Assembly: GCF_034314165.1 (NCBI RefSeq)
Contig: NZ_JAVIWK010000001.1
Span: 5,533,001-5,597,000, forward strand
DNA: 64,000 nt
Direction of reading: 5' to 3'
Source: Pseudomonas sp. Bout1
GTDB lineage: Bacteria; Pseudomonadota; Gammaproteobacteria; Pseudomonadales; Pseudomonadaceae
The translations under genes and the position numbers were made by a program. Numbering within the stretch: position 1 is the stretch's first letter; each line of letters opens with the position of its first letter. This document shows positions 7,254 through 15,818 of the stretch, piece after piece. The notes under the pieces are model-generated. The model was given only the letters and a program-made list of their open reading frames with translations. It had not been told where the DNA came from and searched no databases.

Positions 7254-8945
7254 TTACTTCTTCAAGCCGGCTTTCTTCAGCTCTTCGTCACGCAACTCAC
7301 GGCGCAAAATCTTGCCCACGTTGGTAGTCGGCAGTGCATCGCGAAATTCCACAGCCTTGGGCACTTTGTAGCCGGTGACGTTCGCGCGCATGTGTTCCAT
7401 CACCTGGTCTTTGGTCAGGGTGGCACCCGGCTTGACCACGATGAAGATCTTGATGTGTTCCCCGGACTTCTCGTCCGGCACACCAATGGCCGCGCATTGC
7501 AGCACGCCCGGCAGGGTCGCCAGCACGTCCTCAAGCTCGTTGGGGTAGACGTTGAAGCCGGAGACCAGAATCATGTCCTTCTTGCGGTCGACAATGCGCA
7601 TGTAGCCATCGGGCTGGATGATCGCGATGTCACCGGTCTTCAGCCAACCTTCGCTGTCGAGGATCTCGGCAGTGGCGTCTTCACGCTGCCAGTAACCCTT
7701 CATCACTTGCGGGCCCTTGACACACAGCTCGCCCACTTCGCCCAGCGCCAGCTCGACGCCGTCATCGGTGATGACCTTGCACAAGGTCGACGGCACCGGA
7801 ATGCCGATAGTGCCGATCTGGATGTGCTGGATCGGGTTCACGGTGGCCACCGGGCTGGTTTCGGTCATGCCGTAACCTTCGCAGATGGAGCAGCCGGTGA
7901 CCGCTTTCCAACGCTCGGCCGCTGCCAGTTGCAGGGCCATGCCGCCGGACAGGGTGACTTTCAGCGCCGAGAAATCCAGTTTGCGGAAGGCCTCGTTGTT
8001 GCACAGCGCAACAAACAGGGTGTTCAGGCCGACAAAGCCGCTGAACTTCCACTTCGACAGTTCCTTGACCATCGCCGACAGGTCTCGCGGGTTGCTGATC
8101 AGGATGTTGTGGTTGCCGATCAACATCATCGCCATGCAATGAAAGGTGAAGGCATAGATGTGGTACAGCGGCAGCGGGGTGATGAGGATCTCGCAGCCTT
8201 CATTGAGGTTGGAACCCATCAGCGCCTTGCATTGCAGCATGTTGGCCACGAGGTTGCGGTGGGTCAGCATCGCGCCCTTGGCAACGCCCGTGGTGCCGCC
8301 GGTGTATTGCAGCACCGCGACTTCGTCGCTGGCAGGGCTGACTTCGTTGACCGGCTGGCCGTGACCCTTGGCCAATACGTGGTTGAACTTGATCGCCTTG
8401 GGCAGGTGGTAGGCCGGGACCATCTTCTTCACGTACTTGATGACGCTGTTGATCAGCAGGCGCTTGAGCGGCGGCAACAGGTCGGCGACTTCGGTGACGA
8501 TGACGTGCTTGACGGCGGTCTTGGGCACGACTTTTTCAGCCAGGTGCGCCATGTTGGCCAGGCAGACGAGGGCCTTGGCACCGGAGTCGTTGAATTGGTG
8601 TTCCATTTCCCGCGCGGTGTACAGCGGGTTGGTGTTGACCACGATCAGGCCAGCACGGATAGCACCGAACACGGCGACCGGGTATTGCAGGACGTTGGGC
8701 AGTTGCACGGCGATTCGATCACCGGGCTGCAAGTCGGTATGCTGTTGCAGGTACGCGGCAAACGCGCCAGACAGCTCGTACAGTTCACCGTAGGTGAGTG
8801 TCTTGCCCAGGTTGCTGAAAGCCGGTTTGTTGGCGAAGCGCTGGCAGGACTGTTTCAGTACCGCCTGAATATTCGGATACTCGTCTGGATTGATTTCTGA
8901 AGCAATCCCGGCGGGGTACTTATCCTTCCAAAAGTCTTCGATCAT
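7254..8945 (-). CDS. fadD1: Long-chain fatty-acid-CoA ligase FadD1
   Basis: This 563-residue enzyme of the ANL superfamily activates fatty acids to acyl-CoA through an acyl-adenylate. The AMP/P-loop motif YTGGTTGVAKG lies near 214-224, GYGMTETSP near 345, EGWLKTGD near 430 and the C-terminal catalytic-lysine motif (NVGKILRREL) near 543-552. A GAGGAG ribosome site precedes the ATG. The tandem arrangement with fadD2, hydrolase and MaoC matches PA3299-PA3302 of P. aeruginosa, where the two ligases differ in chain-length preference. A 17-bp palindrome lies 34-50 bp upstream. Confidence 0.93.
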   Translation of the reverse strand: MIEDFWKDKYPAGIASEINPDEYPNIQAVLKQSCQRFANKPAFSNLGKTLTYGELYELSGAFAAYLQQHTDLQPGDRIAVQLPNVLQYPVAVFGAIRAGLIVVNTNPLYTAREMEHQFNDSGAKALVCLANMAHLAEKVVPKTAVKHVIVTEVADLLPPLKRLLINSVIKYVKKMVPAYHLPKAIKFNHVLAKGHGQPVNEVSPASDEVAVLQYTGGTTGVAKGAMLTHRNLVANMLQCKALMGSNLNEGCEILITPLPLYHIYAFTFHCMAMMLIGNHNILISNPRDLSAMVKELSKWKFSGFVGLNTLFVALCNNEAFRKLDFSALKVTLSGGMALQLAAAERWKAVTGCSICEGYGMTETSPVATVNPIQHIQIGTIGIPVPSTLCKVITDDGVELALGEVGELCVKGPQVMKGYWQREDATAEILDSEGWLKTGDIAIIQPDGYMRIVDRKKDMILVSGFNVYPNELEDVLATLPGVLQCAAIGVPDEKSGEHIKIFIVVKPGATLTKDQVMEHMRANVTGYKVPKAVEFRDALPTTNVGKILRRELRDEELKKAGLKK

Positions 8946-8978
8946 GGAAGCCCACTCCTCAGCGACGCGAATTCATTC

Positions 8979-8995
8979 ATCGCATTTGATGCGAT
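8979..8995. promoter_or_regulatory. Perfect palindrome upstream of fadD1 (candidate operator)
   Basis: ATCGCAT-TTG-ATGCGAT has perfect 7-bp arms and lies 34-50 bp before the fadD1 ATG in AT-rich promoter-like DNA. It does not match the PsrA consensus (GAAAC-N4-GTTTC). The regulator is unknown. The rest of the 427-bp gap shows only the REP element at 9232-9353. Confidence 0.45.
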
Positions 8996-9231
8996 TATTA
9001 TTTATTTGTTTTTTAGGTGAGTCTGGCGGTTAAAAGCAGGCCAAGAGGTCACAAAGCGCGCCGAGAGTAGCAGCTTTGCCAAGGGCCGCCTAGAGCCAAA
9101 AGAGGCCCCTACGGTCATAAACATGACTCAAGAATATCTAATAGTCATTTTTAGAGCAAAGATTCTATAAGCCTGGAAAAGGCTCTGGAACGGGCTTTAG
9201 CACGATTAAGCCGAATGAATAAAAACCAAAT

Positions 9232-9353
9232 GTGTGTGCGGGCTTGCTGTGGTGAGCGGGCTTGCCCCGCGCTGGGCTGCGAAGCAGCCCCATCAATCGG
9301 TAGTGAACCCGACGGGGGGCAAGCCCCCTCACCACAGCAAGCCTGCTCCCACA
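9232..9353. repeat. REP element pair between the two fadD genes
   Basis: Inverted REP sequences of the GTGAGCGGGCTTGCCCCGC class sit at the left (with GGGCTGCGAAGCAGCCC hairpin) and at the right (GGGGGGCAAGCCCCCTCACC). They form a nested hairpin between fadD2 and fadD1. A transcript from fadD2 must cross it to reach fadD1, so it may separate expression of the two. Confidence 0.85.
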
Positions 9354-9372
9354 TTTTTGACCTTATTTCGAA

Positions 9373-11061
9373 TCAGGCGATGTCGCGCAATTCCCTGCGC
9401 AAGATCTTGCCCACCGGCGTCATCGGCAACGACTCACGCAGCACAATGTGCTTGGGCACCTTGTAGCCGGTGAAGTTGGCTTTGCAGTAGGTCTTCAGCT
9501 CTTCAAGACTTACCCCTTGCGCACGGGCCACCACAAACAGTTTCACCGCCTCGCCGGTACGCTCGTCCGGCACGCCGATCACCGCGCAACTGGCCACCGC
9601 CGGATGCGCCATCACCACGTCTTCGATTTCGTTGGGGTACACGTTGAAGCCCGAAACGATGATCAGGTCCTTCTTGCGGTCTACGATGCGTACGAAGCCG
9701 TCCGGGTCGATCACCGCGATATCGCCGGTCTTCAGCCAGCCTTCGGCGTCCAGGGTCTCGGCGGTCGCCACCGGCTGCTGCCAGTACCCCTTCATCACTT
9801 GCGGGCCCTTGATACACAGCTCGCCCCGCTCGCCCAGTGGCAACTCAATGCCATTGTCATCAACAACCTTCATCGCCGTGCCCGGCACCGGAATGCCCAC
9901 GGTGCCCAGCTTCGATTTGCCGCCATACGGGTTGGTGCTGGCCACCGGCGAGGTTTCGGTCAGGCCGTAGCCTTCGCCAATCGCACAGCCGGTCAGTTGC
10001 TGCCAGCGCTCGGCCGTGGCCTTGACCAATGCAGTGCCGCCGGAGTTGGTGAGTTTGAGGTGGGAGAAATCCAGGCTCTTGAAGTCCGGGTGGTCCATCA
10101 AGGCCACAAACAGCGTGTTGAGCCCCAGCAACCCGGTGAAGCGCCACTTCTTCAGTTCCTTGATAAAGCCGCCAATGTCCCGGGGATTGGTGATCAGCAC
10201 GTTATGGTTGCCCGACACCATCATGCACATGCAATTCGCGGTGAAGGCATAGATGTGGTACAGCGGCAGTGGCGCGACCATCACCTCCTGCCCTTCCTTG
10301 ATCAGCGGGTGGCCATCGTCGCCCAGTTGCGACATGCATGCGCGCACCTGCTGCATGTTCGCTACCAGGTTGCCGTGGGTGAGCATCGCGCCCTTGGCCA
10401 GGCCGGTGGTGCCGCCGGTGTATTGCAGCACGGCGATGTCATCGAGGCTTACCGGGTGGCGGTTGAGTGCCTGGCCGGCGCCCATGCGCAGAGCGCGCTT
10501 GAAGGAGATGGCCCGCGGCAGGTGGTAGGCCGGGACCATCTTCTTGACTTTGTCGACCACGGTGTTGATCAGCCAGCCCTTGGCGGCAGGCATGAAGTCG
10601 CCCATCTTCGCCTCGATCAGGTACTCAATCTCGGTGTCTTTACTGACTTCCTCGACCCGCGAACCAAACAGGTTCAGGTACACCAGCGCGCGAATGCCGG
10701 CGTCCTTGAACTGGTGGCGCATTTCACGCGGGGTGTACAGCGGGTTGGTGTTGACCACAATGAGCCCGGCGCGCAGTGCGCCGAACACGGCAATCGGATA
10801 ATGCAGGACGTTGGGCATCTGCACCGCAATGCGGTCGCCCGGCTTGAGGTCGGTGTGCCACTGCAGGTAACCGGCAAACGCTGCGCTGCGCCGGTCCAGC
10901 TCGGCGTAGGTCAGGGTGATCCCCATGTTGCTGAACGCCGGACGGTCGGCAAAGGTCTTGCAGGAACGCTCGAAGACTTCAATCACCGACTTGTAGGCCA
11001 TCAGGTCGATTTCGTTGGGAACCCCGGCCGCGCGTTTGTCATTCCAGAAATCAGGTTGCAT
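9373..11061 (-). CDS. fadD2: Long-chain fatty-acid-CoA ligase FadD2
   Basis: This 562-residue paralogue of the neighbouring FadD1 has the ANL motifs YTGGTTGLAKGAMLTH (~213), GYGLTETSP (~355), EGWLKTGD (~440) and TPVGKILRREL at the C-terminus. I start it at ATG 11061 (MQPDFWNDKRAAG), which has AAGAGGA 8-9 nt upstream and aligns with the FadD1 N-terminus; a frame extending to 11148 adds residues without support. It is divergent from the hydrolase gene, with about 210 bp of shared promoter DNA. Tandem fadD genes are typical of Pseudomonas. Confidence 0.92.
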   Translation of the reverse strand: MQPDFWNDKRAAGVPNEIDLMAYKSVIEVFERSCKTFADRPAFSNMGITLTYAELDRRSAAFAGYLQWHTDLKPGDRIAVQMPNVLHYPIAVFGALRAGLIVVNTNPLYTPREMRHQFKDAGIRALVYLNLFGSRVEEVSKDTEIEYLIEAKMGDFMPAAKGWLINTVVDKVKKMVPAYHLPRAISFKRALRMGAGQALNRHPVSLDDIAVLQYTGGTTGLAKGAMLTHGNLVANMQQVRACMSQLGDDGHPLIKEGQEVMVAPLPLYHIYAFTANCMCMMVSGNHNVLITNPRDIGGFIKELKKWRFTGLLGLNTLFVALMDHPDFKSLDFSHLKLTNSGGTALVKATAERWQQLTGCAIGEGYGLTETSPVASTNPYGGKSKLGTVGIPVPGTAMKVVDDNGIELPLGERGELCIKGPQVMKGYWQQPVATAETLDAEGWLKTGDIAVIDPDGFVRIVDRKKDLIIVSGFNVYPNEIEDVVMAHPAVASCAVIGVPDERTGEAVKLFVVARAQGVSLEELKTYCKANFTGYKVPKHIVLRESLPMTPVGKILRRELRDIA

Positions 11062-11270
11062 TATTCTTGTCCTCTTACCTGAGTGGTCCGGCCGCTTTTG
11101 ATACTGCGATGAAAGCGGAGCTTTGGGGACGTTAGCAGTTATGGTCAATCAGGCAAATACAACAAGATGCGTCATTGATTGTGTGAATCTCCTCGCTGAG
11201 GCCAGCGCTGATCCAACGGCCGCAGCCGATTGAGCTATACACTGCAACGACCCTGAGCAAAGGAAGCGCC

Positions 11271-12215
11271 ATGAACCACACCACTTTCTGGCTGACCGCG
11301 AATGACCGCAGTCGGGTGTATGTCAACCAATGGCTGCCGGATGGGCCGCCCAGGGCGTTGATCATGCTGGCCCACGGCATGGCCGAGCACAGTGGCCGCT
11401 ATGCGCGCCTGGCCCAGGCCTTGTGCAACGCCGGTTACGGCCTGTATGCCCCCGACCAGCGCGGCCACGGGCGTACCGCCGACGAGGGCACGCTGGGGTT
11501 GTTCGCCGAGAAAGACGGCTGGAACAAAGTGGTGGGCGACCTGGCAAGCCTCAACCAGCACATCGGCCAGCAGGCGCCGGGCGTGCCGATTATCCTGCTG
11601 GGCCACAGCATGGGCAGCTATATCGCCCAGGCGTACCTGCTGCATCACAGCGCGAGCCTCAACGGGGCAATTCTCAGTGGTTCGAATTTCCAGCCGGTGG
11701 CGTTGTACGGCGCGGCCAAGGTGATTGCTCATCTAGAGCGCTTGCGCCAGGGTTTGCGTGGGCGCAGTGCGCTGATTGATTTCCTGTCGTTTGGATCCTT
11801 CAACAAGGCTTTTAAACCCAATCGCACCGCTTTCGACTGGCTCAGTCGCGACCCGGCCGAGGTCGACAAGTACGTCAGCGACCCGCTGTGCGGCTTTCGC
11901 TGTACCAACCAGCTGTGGATTGACCTGCTGGGTGGCTTGCAGCAAATCAGCAAAGCGTCCAATCTCGCGCAGATCGATCCGGGCCTGCCGATCCTGATAA
12001 TGGGCGGAGAATGTGATCCGGTCAGTGAGGGCAAGCGTCTCAAAAGCCTGGCCAACGCGTTGCGTGAAGCCGGCTGCCAGAACCTGGAGCTGAACATTTA
12101 CCCCCAGGCGCGCCACGAATTATTCAACGAAACCAACCGTGATGCGGTCACAGCCGATGTGCTGGCGTGGCTCGCTCAGGCTGAAGTACTGCGCCGCCCT
12201 ACTCGCTGCGAATGA
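11271..12215 (+). CDS. Alpha/beta hydrolase, monoacylglycerol-lipase/lysophospholipase type
   Basis: This 314-residue protein has the Hydrolase_4 (PF12146) layout: oxyanion region AHGMAEHSGRYARLA (~30), nucleophile elbow GHSMGSYIA (~111, Ser113), acid near MGGECDPVSEG (~245) and the final catalytic His in QARHELFNE (~282). It probably cleaves acylglycerols or lysolipids and feeds fatty acids to the adjacent FadD enzymes. It corresponds in position to PA3301. AAAGGAAG precedes the start. Confidence 0.85.
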   Translation: MNHTTFWLTANDRSRVYVNQWLPDGPPRALIMLAHGMAEHSGRYARLAQALCNAGYGLYAPDQRGHGRTADEGTLGLFAEKDGWNKVVGDLASLNQHIGQQAPGVPIILLGHSMGSYIAQAYLLHHSASLNGAILSGSNFQPVALYGAAKVIAHLERLRQGLRGRSALIDFLSFGSFNKAFKPNRTAFDWLSRDPAEVDKYVSDPLCGFRCTNQLWIDLLGGLQQISKASNLAQIDPGLPILIMGGECDPVSEGKRLKSLANALREAGCQNLELNIYPQARHELFNETNRDAVTADVLAWLAQAEVLRRPTRCE

Positions 12216-12273
12216 TTTTTCGTTTAAAATCAATATATTAAGATTATCGATTAGCCACAGGATGCACCATCTG

Positions 12274-12744
12274 ATGACCCAGGTTACCAACACGCCTTAC
12301 GAAGCCCTCGAAGTCGGCCAGACCGCCAGCTTCAGCAAGACCGTTGAAGAGCGCGATATCCAGCTGTTCGCGGCGATGTCCGGCGACCACAACCCGGTGC
12401 ACCTGGACGCCGAATTCGCCAAGGCGACCATGTTCAAGGAGCGCATTGCCCACGGCATGTTCAGCGGCGCCCTGATCAGCGCGGCAGTCGCGTGCGAGCT
12501 GCCTGGGCCCGGCACGATCTACATCGGCCAGCAAATGACCTTTCAGAAGCCGGTAAAAATCGGCGACACCCTGACCGTGCGTCTGGAAATCCTGGAGAAG
12601 CTGCCCAAGTTTCGGGTGCGCATCGCCACCCGTGTGTTCAACCAGCGCGATGAGTTGGTGGTGGACGGTGAAGCCGAGATCCTCGCGCCGCGCAAGCAGC
12701 AGACCGTAACCCTGACCGAGTTGCCGGCCATCAGCATCGGCTGA
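12274..12744 (+). CDS. phaJ: MaoC-like (R)-specific enoyl-CoA hydratase
   Basis: This 156-residue hot-dog-fold protein carries the hydratase-2 motif AAMSGDHNPVHLDAEFA (~31-47) with the catalytic Asp and His. PhaJ enzymes hydrate 2-enoyl-CoA from beta-oxidation to (R)-3-hydroxyacyl-CoA, the monomer for medium-chain polyhydroxyalkanoate. I use ATG 12274 (MTQVTNTPYEAL), with AGGA upstream; ATG 12262 would add four residues. The order fadD1-fadD2-hydrolase-maoC matches P. aeruginosa (PA3302) and P. putida. The subtype (J1 or J4) is not settled. Confidence 0.85.
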   Translation: MTQVTNTPYEALEVGQTASFSKTVEERDIQLFAAMSGDHNPVHLDAEFAKATMFKERIAHGMFSGALISAAVACELPGPGTIYIGQQMTFQKPVKIGDTLTVRLEILEKLPKFRVRIATRVFNQRDELVVDGEAEILAPRKQQTVTLTELPAISIG

Positions 12745-12757
12745 ACCAACGCGCATG

Positions 12758-12787
12758 AAAAAGCCCCGCATCGGCGGGGCTTTTTTA
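12758..12787. terminator. Bidirectional intrinsic terminator
   Basis: AAAAAGCCCCGC - ATCG - GCGGGGCTTTTTT lies between the convergent phaJ and DUF2383 genes and has T tracts on both strands. Confidence 0.92.
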
Positions 12788-12799
12788 TTCAGGCGGGGC

Positions 12800-13267
12800 T
12801 CAAGACTGAGCGCGGGCCTGGTTACGCAGGGCTTTCACCTGGTCGTGGTTACGTTGCGCGCCGTGGAACTGGCGCTCTACCAGGTCACGAATGCCCAGGA
12901 GGTTGTGCTTGTTGATCTTCTCGATCGCTTCTTTATAAGCCTTCAGTGCGTGGTCTTCACCGCGCTCGGCTTCGTTCAGCACCGCTTCTTCGTCCTTGCC
13001 GGTGACCATCGATTTCACGTCAACCCAACCACGGTGCAGGGCGCCGGCGACGCTGCCGGATTTTTCCGGATCGCCACCCAGGGCTTTCACGGCGGTCTGC
13101 AGTTCAGCAGCGGCGGTGGCGCAATCAACGGAGCGTTTGGCAAACAGGGCTTTGAGTTCTGGATGCTTGATGTCTTCTGCGCAGGTCTTGAAGCCTTCCT
13201 GGCCGTCTTTGCTGGTTTCGATCAGGTCATTGAGTACGGAGATCGATTCTTTGTTGATGTCAGTCAT
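12800..13267 (-). CDS. DUF2383 / PA2169-family four-helix protein
   Basis: This 155-residue all-helical protein is related to the ferritin-like DUF2383 family (TIGR02284). It starts MTDINKESISVLNDLIETSKDGQEGF and contains GGDPEKSGSVAGALHRGWVDVKS near 64-86 and DEEAVLNEAERGEDHALKAYKEA near 92-114. Members are stress-associated and of unknown activity; a metal site is possible from the Glu/His pattern. The gene has its own promoter region upstream at 13268-13472. Confidence 0.85.
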   Translation of the reverse strand: MTDINKESISVLNDLIETSKDGQEGFKTCAEDIKHPELKALFAKRSVDCATAAAELQTAVKALGGDPEKSGSVAGALHRGWVDVKSMVTGKDEEAVLNEAERGEDHALKAYKEAIEKINKHNLLGIRDLVERQFHGAQRNHDQVKALRNQARAQS

Positions 13268-13472
13268 TTTTCAATTCCTTCGCGGGTTAAGAAACGTGCA
13301 TTAGTAATTGCAGCGCCCGTGCCAGCTTTTGAAAAATCAGTTAATCCTTATATTTCAACAAGTTAAATATCAGGCAAAAAACTGTATCCGCTTTATTTGC
13401 ATGATCTGTCATTTGGCCTCCATGCAGAATGCCTGTATTTTCCAAGGCATCACTCAAACACCTGAAGCGCCG

Positions 13473-13709
13473 ATGAATCCTGAAAAACTTGAATTGCTGA
13501 TCACCCGCGAGATGCCCTTCGGCAAGTACAAGGGCCGGATCATTGCCGACCTGCCTGGCCCCTACCTGAACTGGTTCGCCCGTGAAGGTTTCCCCCACGG
13601 CGAATTGGGTGGGTTACTGGCCCTGATGCAGGAAATCGACCACAACGGTTTGTCCGAACTGCTGGAACCCCTACGCGCCAAACACGGCAAGCCCGCCCCT
13701 CGTCATTAA
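13473..13709 (+). CDS. DUF3820 family protein
   Basis: This 78-residue protein has the DUF3820 pattern MPFGKYKGRIIADLPGPYLNWFAREGFPHGELGGLLALMQEI. I start at MNPEKLELL (13473); an in-frame ATG at 13422 would add 17 residues of poor quality. Proteins of this family resemble the small putative quorum/exonuclease-associated fold seen next to DNA enzymes, but no function is established here. The aminotransferase gene begins 12 bp later, so the two are likely co-transcribed. Confidence 0.82.
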   Translation: MNPEKLELLITREMPFGKYKGRIIADLPGPYLNWFAREGFPHGELGGLLALMQEIDHNGLSELLEPLRAKHGKPAPRH

Positions 13710-13721
13710 TAGAGCACGCAC

Positions 13722-14897
13722 ATGGACAGTACCCGCGACGAACAACACTGGCATGAAATCGCCCAGCGCTATGACCTGGAACCCGGCCCGATCAACCTCG
13801 AAAACGGTTACTTCGGGCGTATGAGCCGCGCGGTACTGGAGCAATATCAGGACAACATAGCCTTCATCAATCGCAGCAACTCGATCTACGTGCGCCAGCG
13901 TTTCGAGCAGGGCGAAAACCTCGAGATTCGTAACCAGTTGGCACAATTGCTGGACGCTGATCCCGAAGCTGTCGCCCTTACCCGCTGCGCCTCGGATGCG
14001 TTGCAATCGTTGATCCGCAACTACAACCGCTTGCAGCCGGGCGACCAGGTGCTGATCAGCGACCTGGAGTACGACACCGTCAAGGGTGCCATGCGTTGGC
14101 TGGCGCAGAATCGTGGGGTGGAGGTGATAGAAATTGCCCACGAACACCCGGCCAGTTTCGACAGCCTTGTGCAGACGTATCGCGATGCGTTCGTGCGTTA
14201 CCCGCGTCTGAAACTGCTGGCGTTGACCTACGTGACCCACCGCACCGGGTTGGTGATGCCGGTGGAGGCGATTGCCGGCGCTGCCAGGGAACACGGGATT
14301 GACGTGATCCTCGATGGCGCGCATGCGCTGGGGCAGATCGACTTCAACCTGGCGCAGATGGGCATCGCGTTTGCCGGCTTCAACCTGCACAAGTGGATTG
14401 GGGCGCCGTTGACCCTGGGCTTTATCTATATCGACCCGCAGCGCCTGGCGGACATTGATCCGGACATGGGTGAGTTTCACTACCCGGTTACCGATGTGCG
14501 CGCTCGTACGCCGTACAGCACGCCGAATTTCCCGGCGCTGATGACCTTGCCGCTGGTGTTTGAAGAGCATCGGTTGTTGGGGGGCTCGAAGGCCAAGGGT
14601 GCGCGGCTCAATTACCTGCGGGATTTGTGGGTGAGTGAGGTGCGGCGGTTACCCGGCATTGAAGTGCTGACGCCGGATGACCCACGGCTGTACTGCGCGA
14701 TCACCTCGTTCAAGTTCACTGATCAGCCGGATCAGCAGGTGATGGCGGATCGGTTGCTCAAGGAACATGACCTGTTTACCACGACCCGCAGCGGGGCTTC
14801 GTTTGGCAGTTGTATCCGGGTGACGCCGGGGTTTTTGACGTCAGCGGCGGACATTCATGTGCTAATCAAAGCCATCACTGAACTGAGTGCTAACTAG
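13722..14897 (+). CDS. Class V aminotransferase-fold PLP-dependent enzyme
   Basis: This 391-residue enzyme resembles isopenicillin-N epimerase/cysteine-desulfurase-like proteins. Visible elements are the N-terminal INLENGYFGRMSRAVLEQY, the PLP-contact segment LTRCASDALQSLI (~86), the aspartate loop DVILDGAHALGQIDF (~192-206; Asp contacts the pyridine N) and the Schiff-base lysine in NLHKWIGAPL (~222). The substrate is unknown. It is tightly downstream of the DUF3820 gene and is followed by the large composite repeat. Confidence 0.85.
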   Translation: MDSTRDEQHWHEIAQRYDLEPGPINLENGYFGRMSRAVLEQYQDNIAFINRSNSIYVRQRFEQGENLEIRNQLAQLLDADPEAVALTRCASDALQSLIRNYNRLQPGDQVLISDLEYDTVKGAMRWLAQNRGVEVIEIAHEHPASFDSLVQTYRDAFVRYPRLKLLALTYVTHRTGLVMPVEAIAGAAREHGIDVILDGAHALGQIDFNLAQMGIAFAGFNLHKWIGAPLTLGFIYIDPQRLADIDPDMGEFHYPVTDVRARTPYSTPNFPALMTLPLVFEEHRLLGGSKAKGARLNYLRDLWVSEVRRLPGIEVLTPDDPRLYCAITSFKFTDQPDQQVMADRLLKEHDLFTTTRSGASFGSCIRVTPGFLTSAADIHVLIKAITELSAN

Positions 14898-14914
14898 ACA
14901 TTGTTAGAGCGTGT

Positions 14915-15683
14915 ATATCCGTTGTTTGGGTGATGGCTTGTATGGGTTCCGCCCTTACGGCGGGTCACTTTTGAAAGGAGCCCAAAAGTAACCAAAAGGC
15001 TCTTGCCCCACCACTCGGCACCTCGCCTAGGCTCGGTGTGCCCTCACTCCGGCTTTGGAGCGTGGGCCGCCGTCATGGGCCATCCCTGGCCCAGGACGGC
15101 TAACCCGGCGTCCTGCCGGGTTACCCACGCTCCAAAGCCTGCGTTCGGCCAGCGTGGTTGACGGGGCGCCTAAGATCAAAATCACAAGCAGATCAAGAAC
15201 ACAGCGGCCTACAGGCCGGCTTGAGTGTTAAAAGCAACAGCAGAATCAAAGGCCGGCACGGTTCAAATGTAGGAGCTGGCTTGCCTGCGATGGCATCACC
15301 TCGGGGTGTCTGAGAAACCGAGTCGCCTGCATCGCCGGCAAGCCAGCTCCTACAGATCTTGATCTGGCTTTTAACACTCAGGTCGGCTTTCAGGCCGCCG
15401 TGCCCTTGATCTTGCTGTTGATCTTGATCTGACTGCCCCATTCAGCCCGAGGCCGAACGCAGGGATTGAGGAGCGGGTAAACCGGCAGGACGCCGGTTTA
15501 GCCGCGACGGGCCAGGGACGGGCCGTCGCGGCGGCCCGCGGAGCATTGCCGGAGTGAGGGCACACCGAGCCTAGGCGAGGTGCCGACAGGCGGGGCAGAG
15601 CGTTTTGGTTACTTTTGCGCTTTTCAAAAGTGACCCGCTGTAAGAGCGGAACCCTAGGTGGCCGTTACCTAAATAACGGATAT
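14915..15683. repeat. Large composite inverted repeat element (~770 bp)
   Basis: Both ends carry ATATCCGTT in inverted orientation. Moving inward, the arms share GTTCCGC...GCGGGTCACTTTTGAAA, the AAAGTAACCAAAA segment, CTCGGCACCTCGCCTAGGCTCGGTG followed by TGCCCTCACTCCG, and CGGCCTACAGGCCGGCTTGAGTGTTAAAAGC, each matched by its complement in the right arm (15355-15683). A REPIN (15268-15354) sits at the centre. Further short palindromes (GCCGTCATGGGCC...) lie within. No open frame in it looks coding. A truncated relative lies at 48819-49262. Confidence 0.85.
15268..15354. repeat. REPIN at the centre of the composite repeat
   Basis: TGTAGGAGCTGGCTTGCCTG and its inverted partner flank a GATGGCATC...hairpin centre. 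The inner right arm has GCCGGCAAG where the left has CCTGCGA, so the pair is slightly diverged. Confidence 0.88.
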
Positions 15684-15742
15684 GTACTCAGCCCCCCCAA
15701 AAACGCGTGCCCCCCTAAAAACCTGAACCCTTTCCAACAGGC

Positions 15743-15775
15743 AAAAAAAAGCGGCACACCGACCAAGTGCACCGC
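15743..15775 (-). terminator. Intrinsic terminator downstream of eda
   Basis: On the minus strand GCGGTGCAC and GTGTGCCGC form a 9-bp stem with two G-U pairs, followed by eight T. It lies 44 bp beyond the eda stop codon and probably ends the zwf-pgl-eda transcript. Confidence 0.75.
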
Positions 15776-15818
15776 AAAAATGCCGTAGAACACAGCAACA
15801 ACGATTCGCTAAATCCAA

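Noticed and set aside
7179..8900. A 573-residue open frame on the plus strand opposite fadD1
   Set aside because: It is the high-GC shadow of fadD1. The product is His/Gln/Val-rich with no domain, while the opposite strand has full FadD motifs.
9448..11082. A 544-residue frame on the plus strand opposite fadD2
   Set aside because: It is a shadow of fadD2, with the same biased composition as other antisense frames here.
14898..15818. Small coding genes within the composite repeat
   Set aside because: Frames are short, have no ribosome site, and follow the inverted-repeat symmetry.
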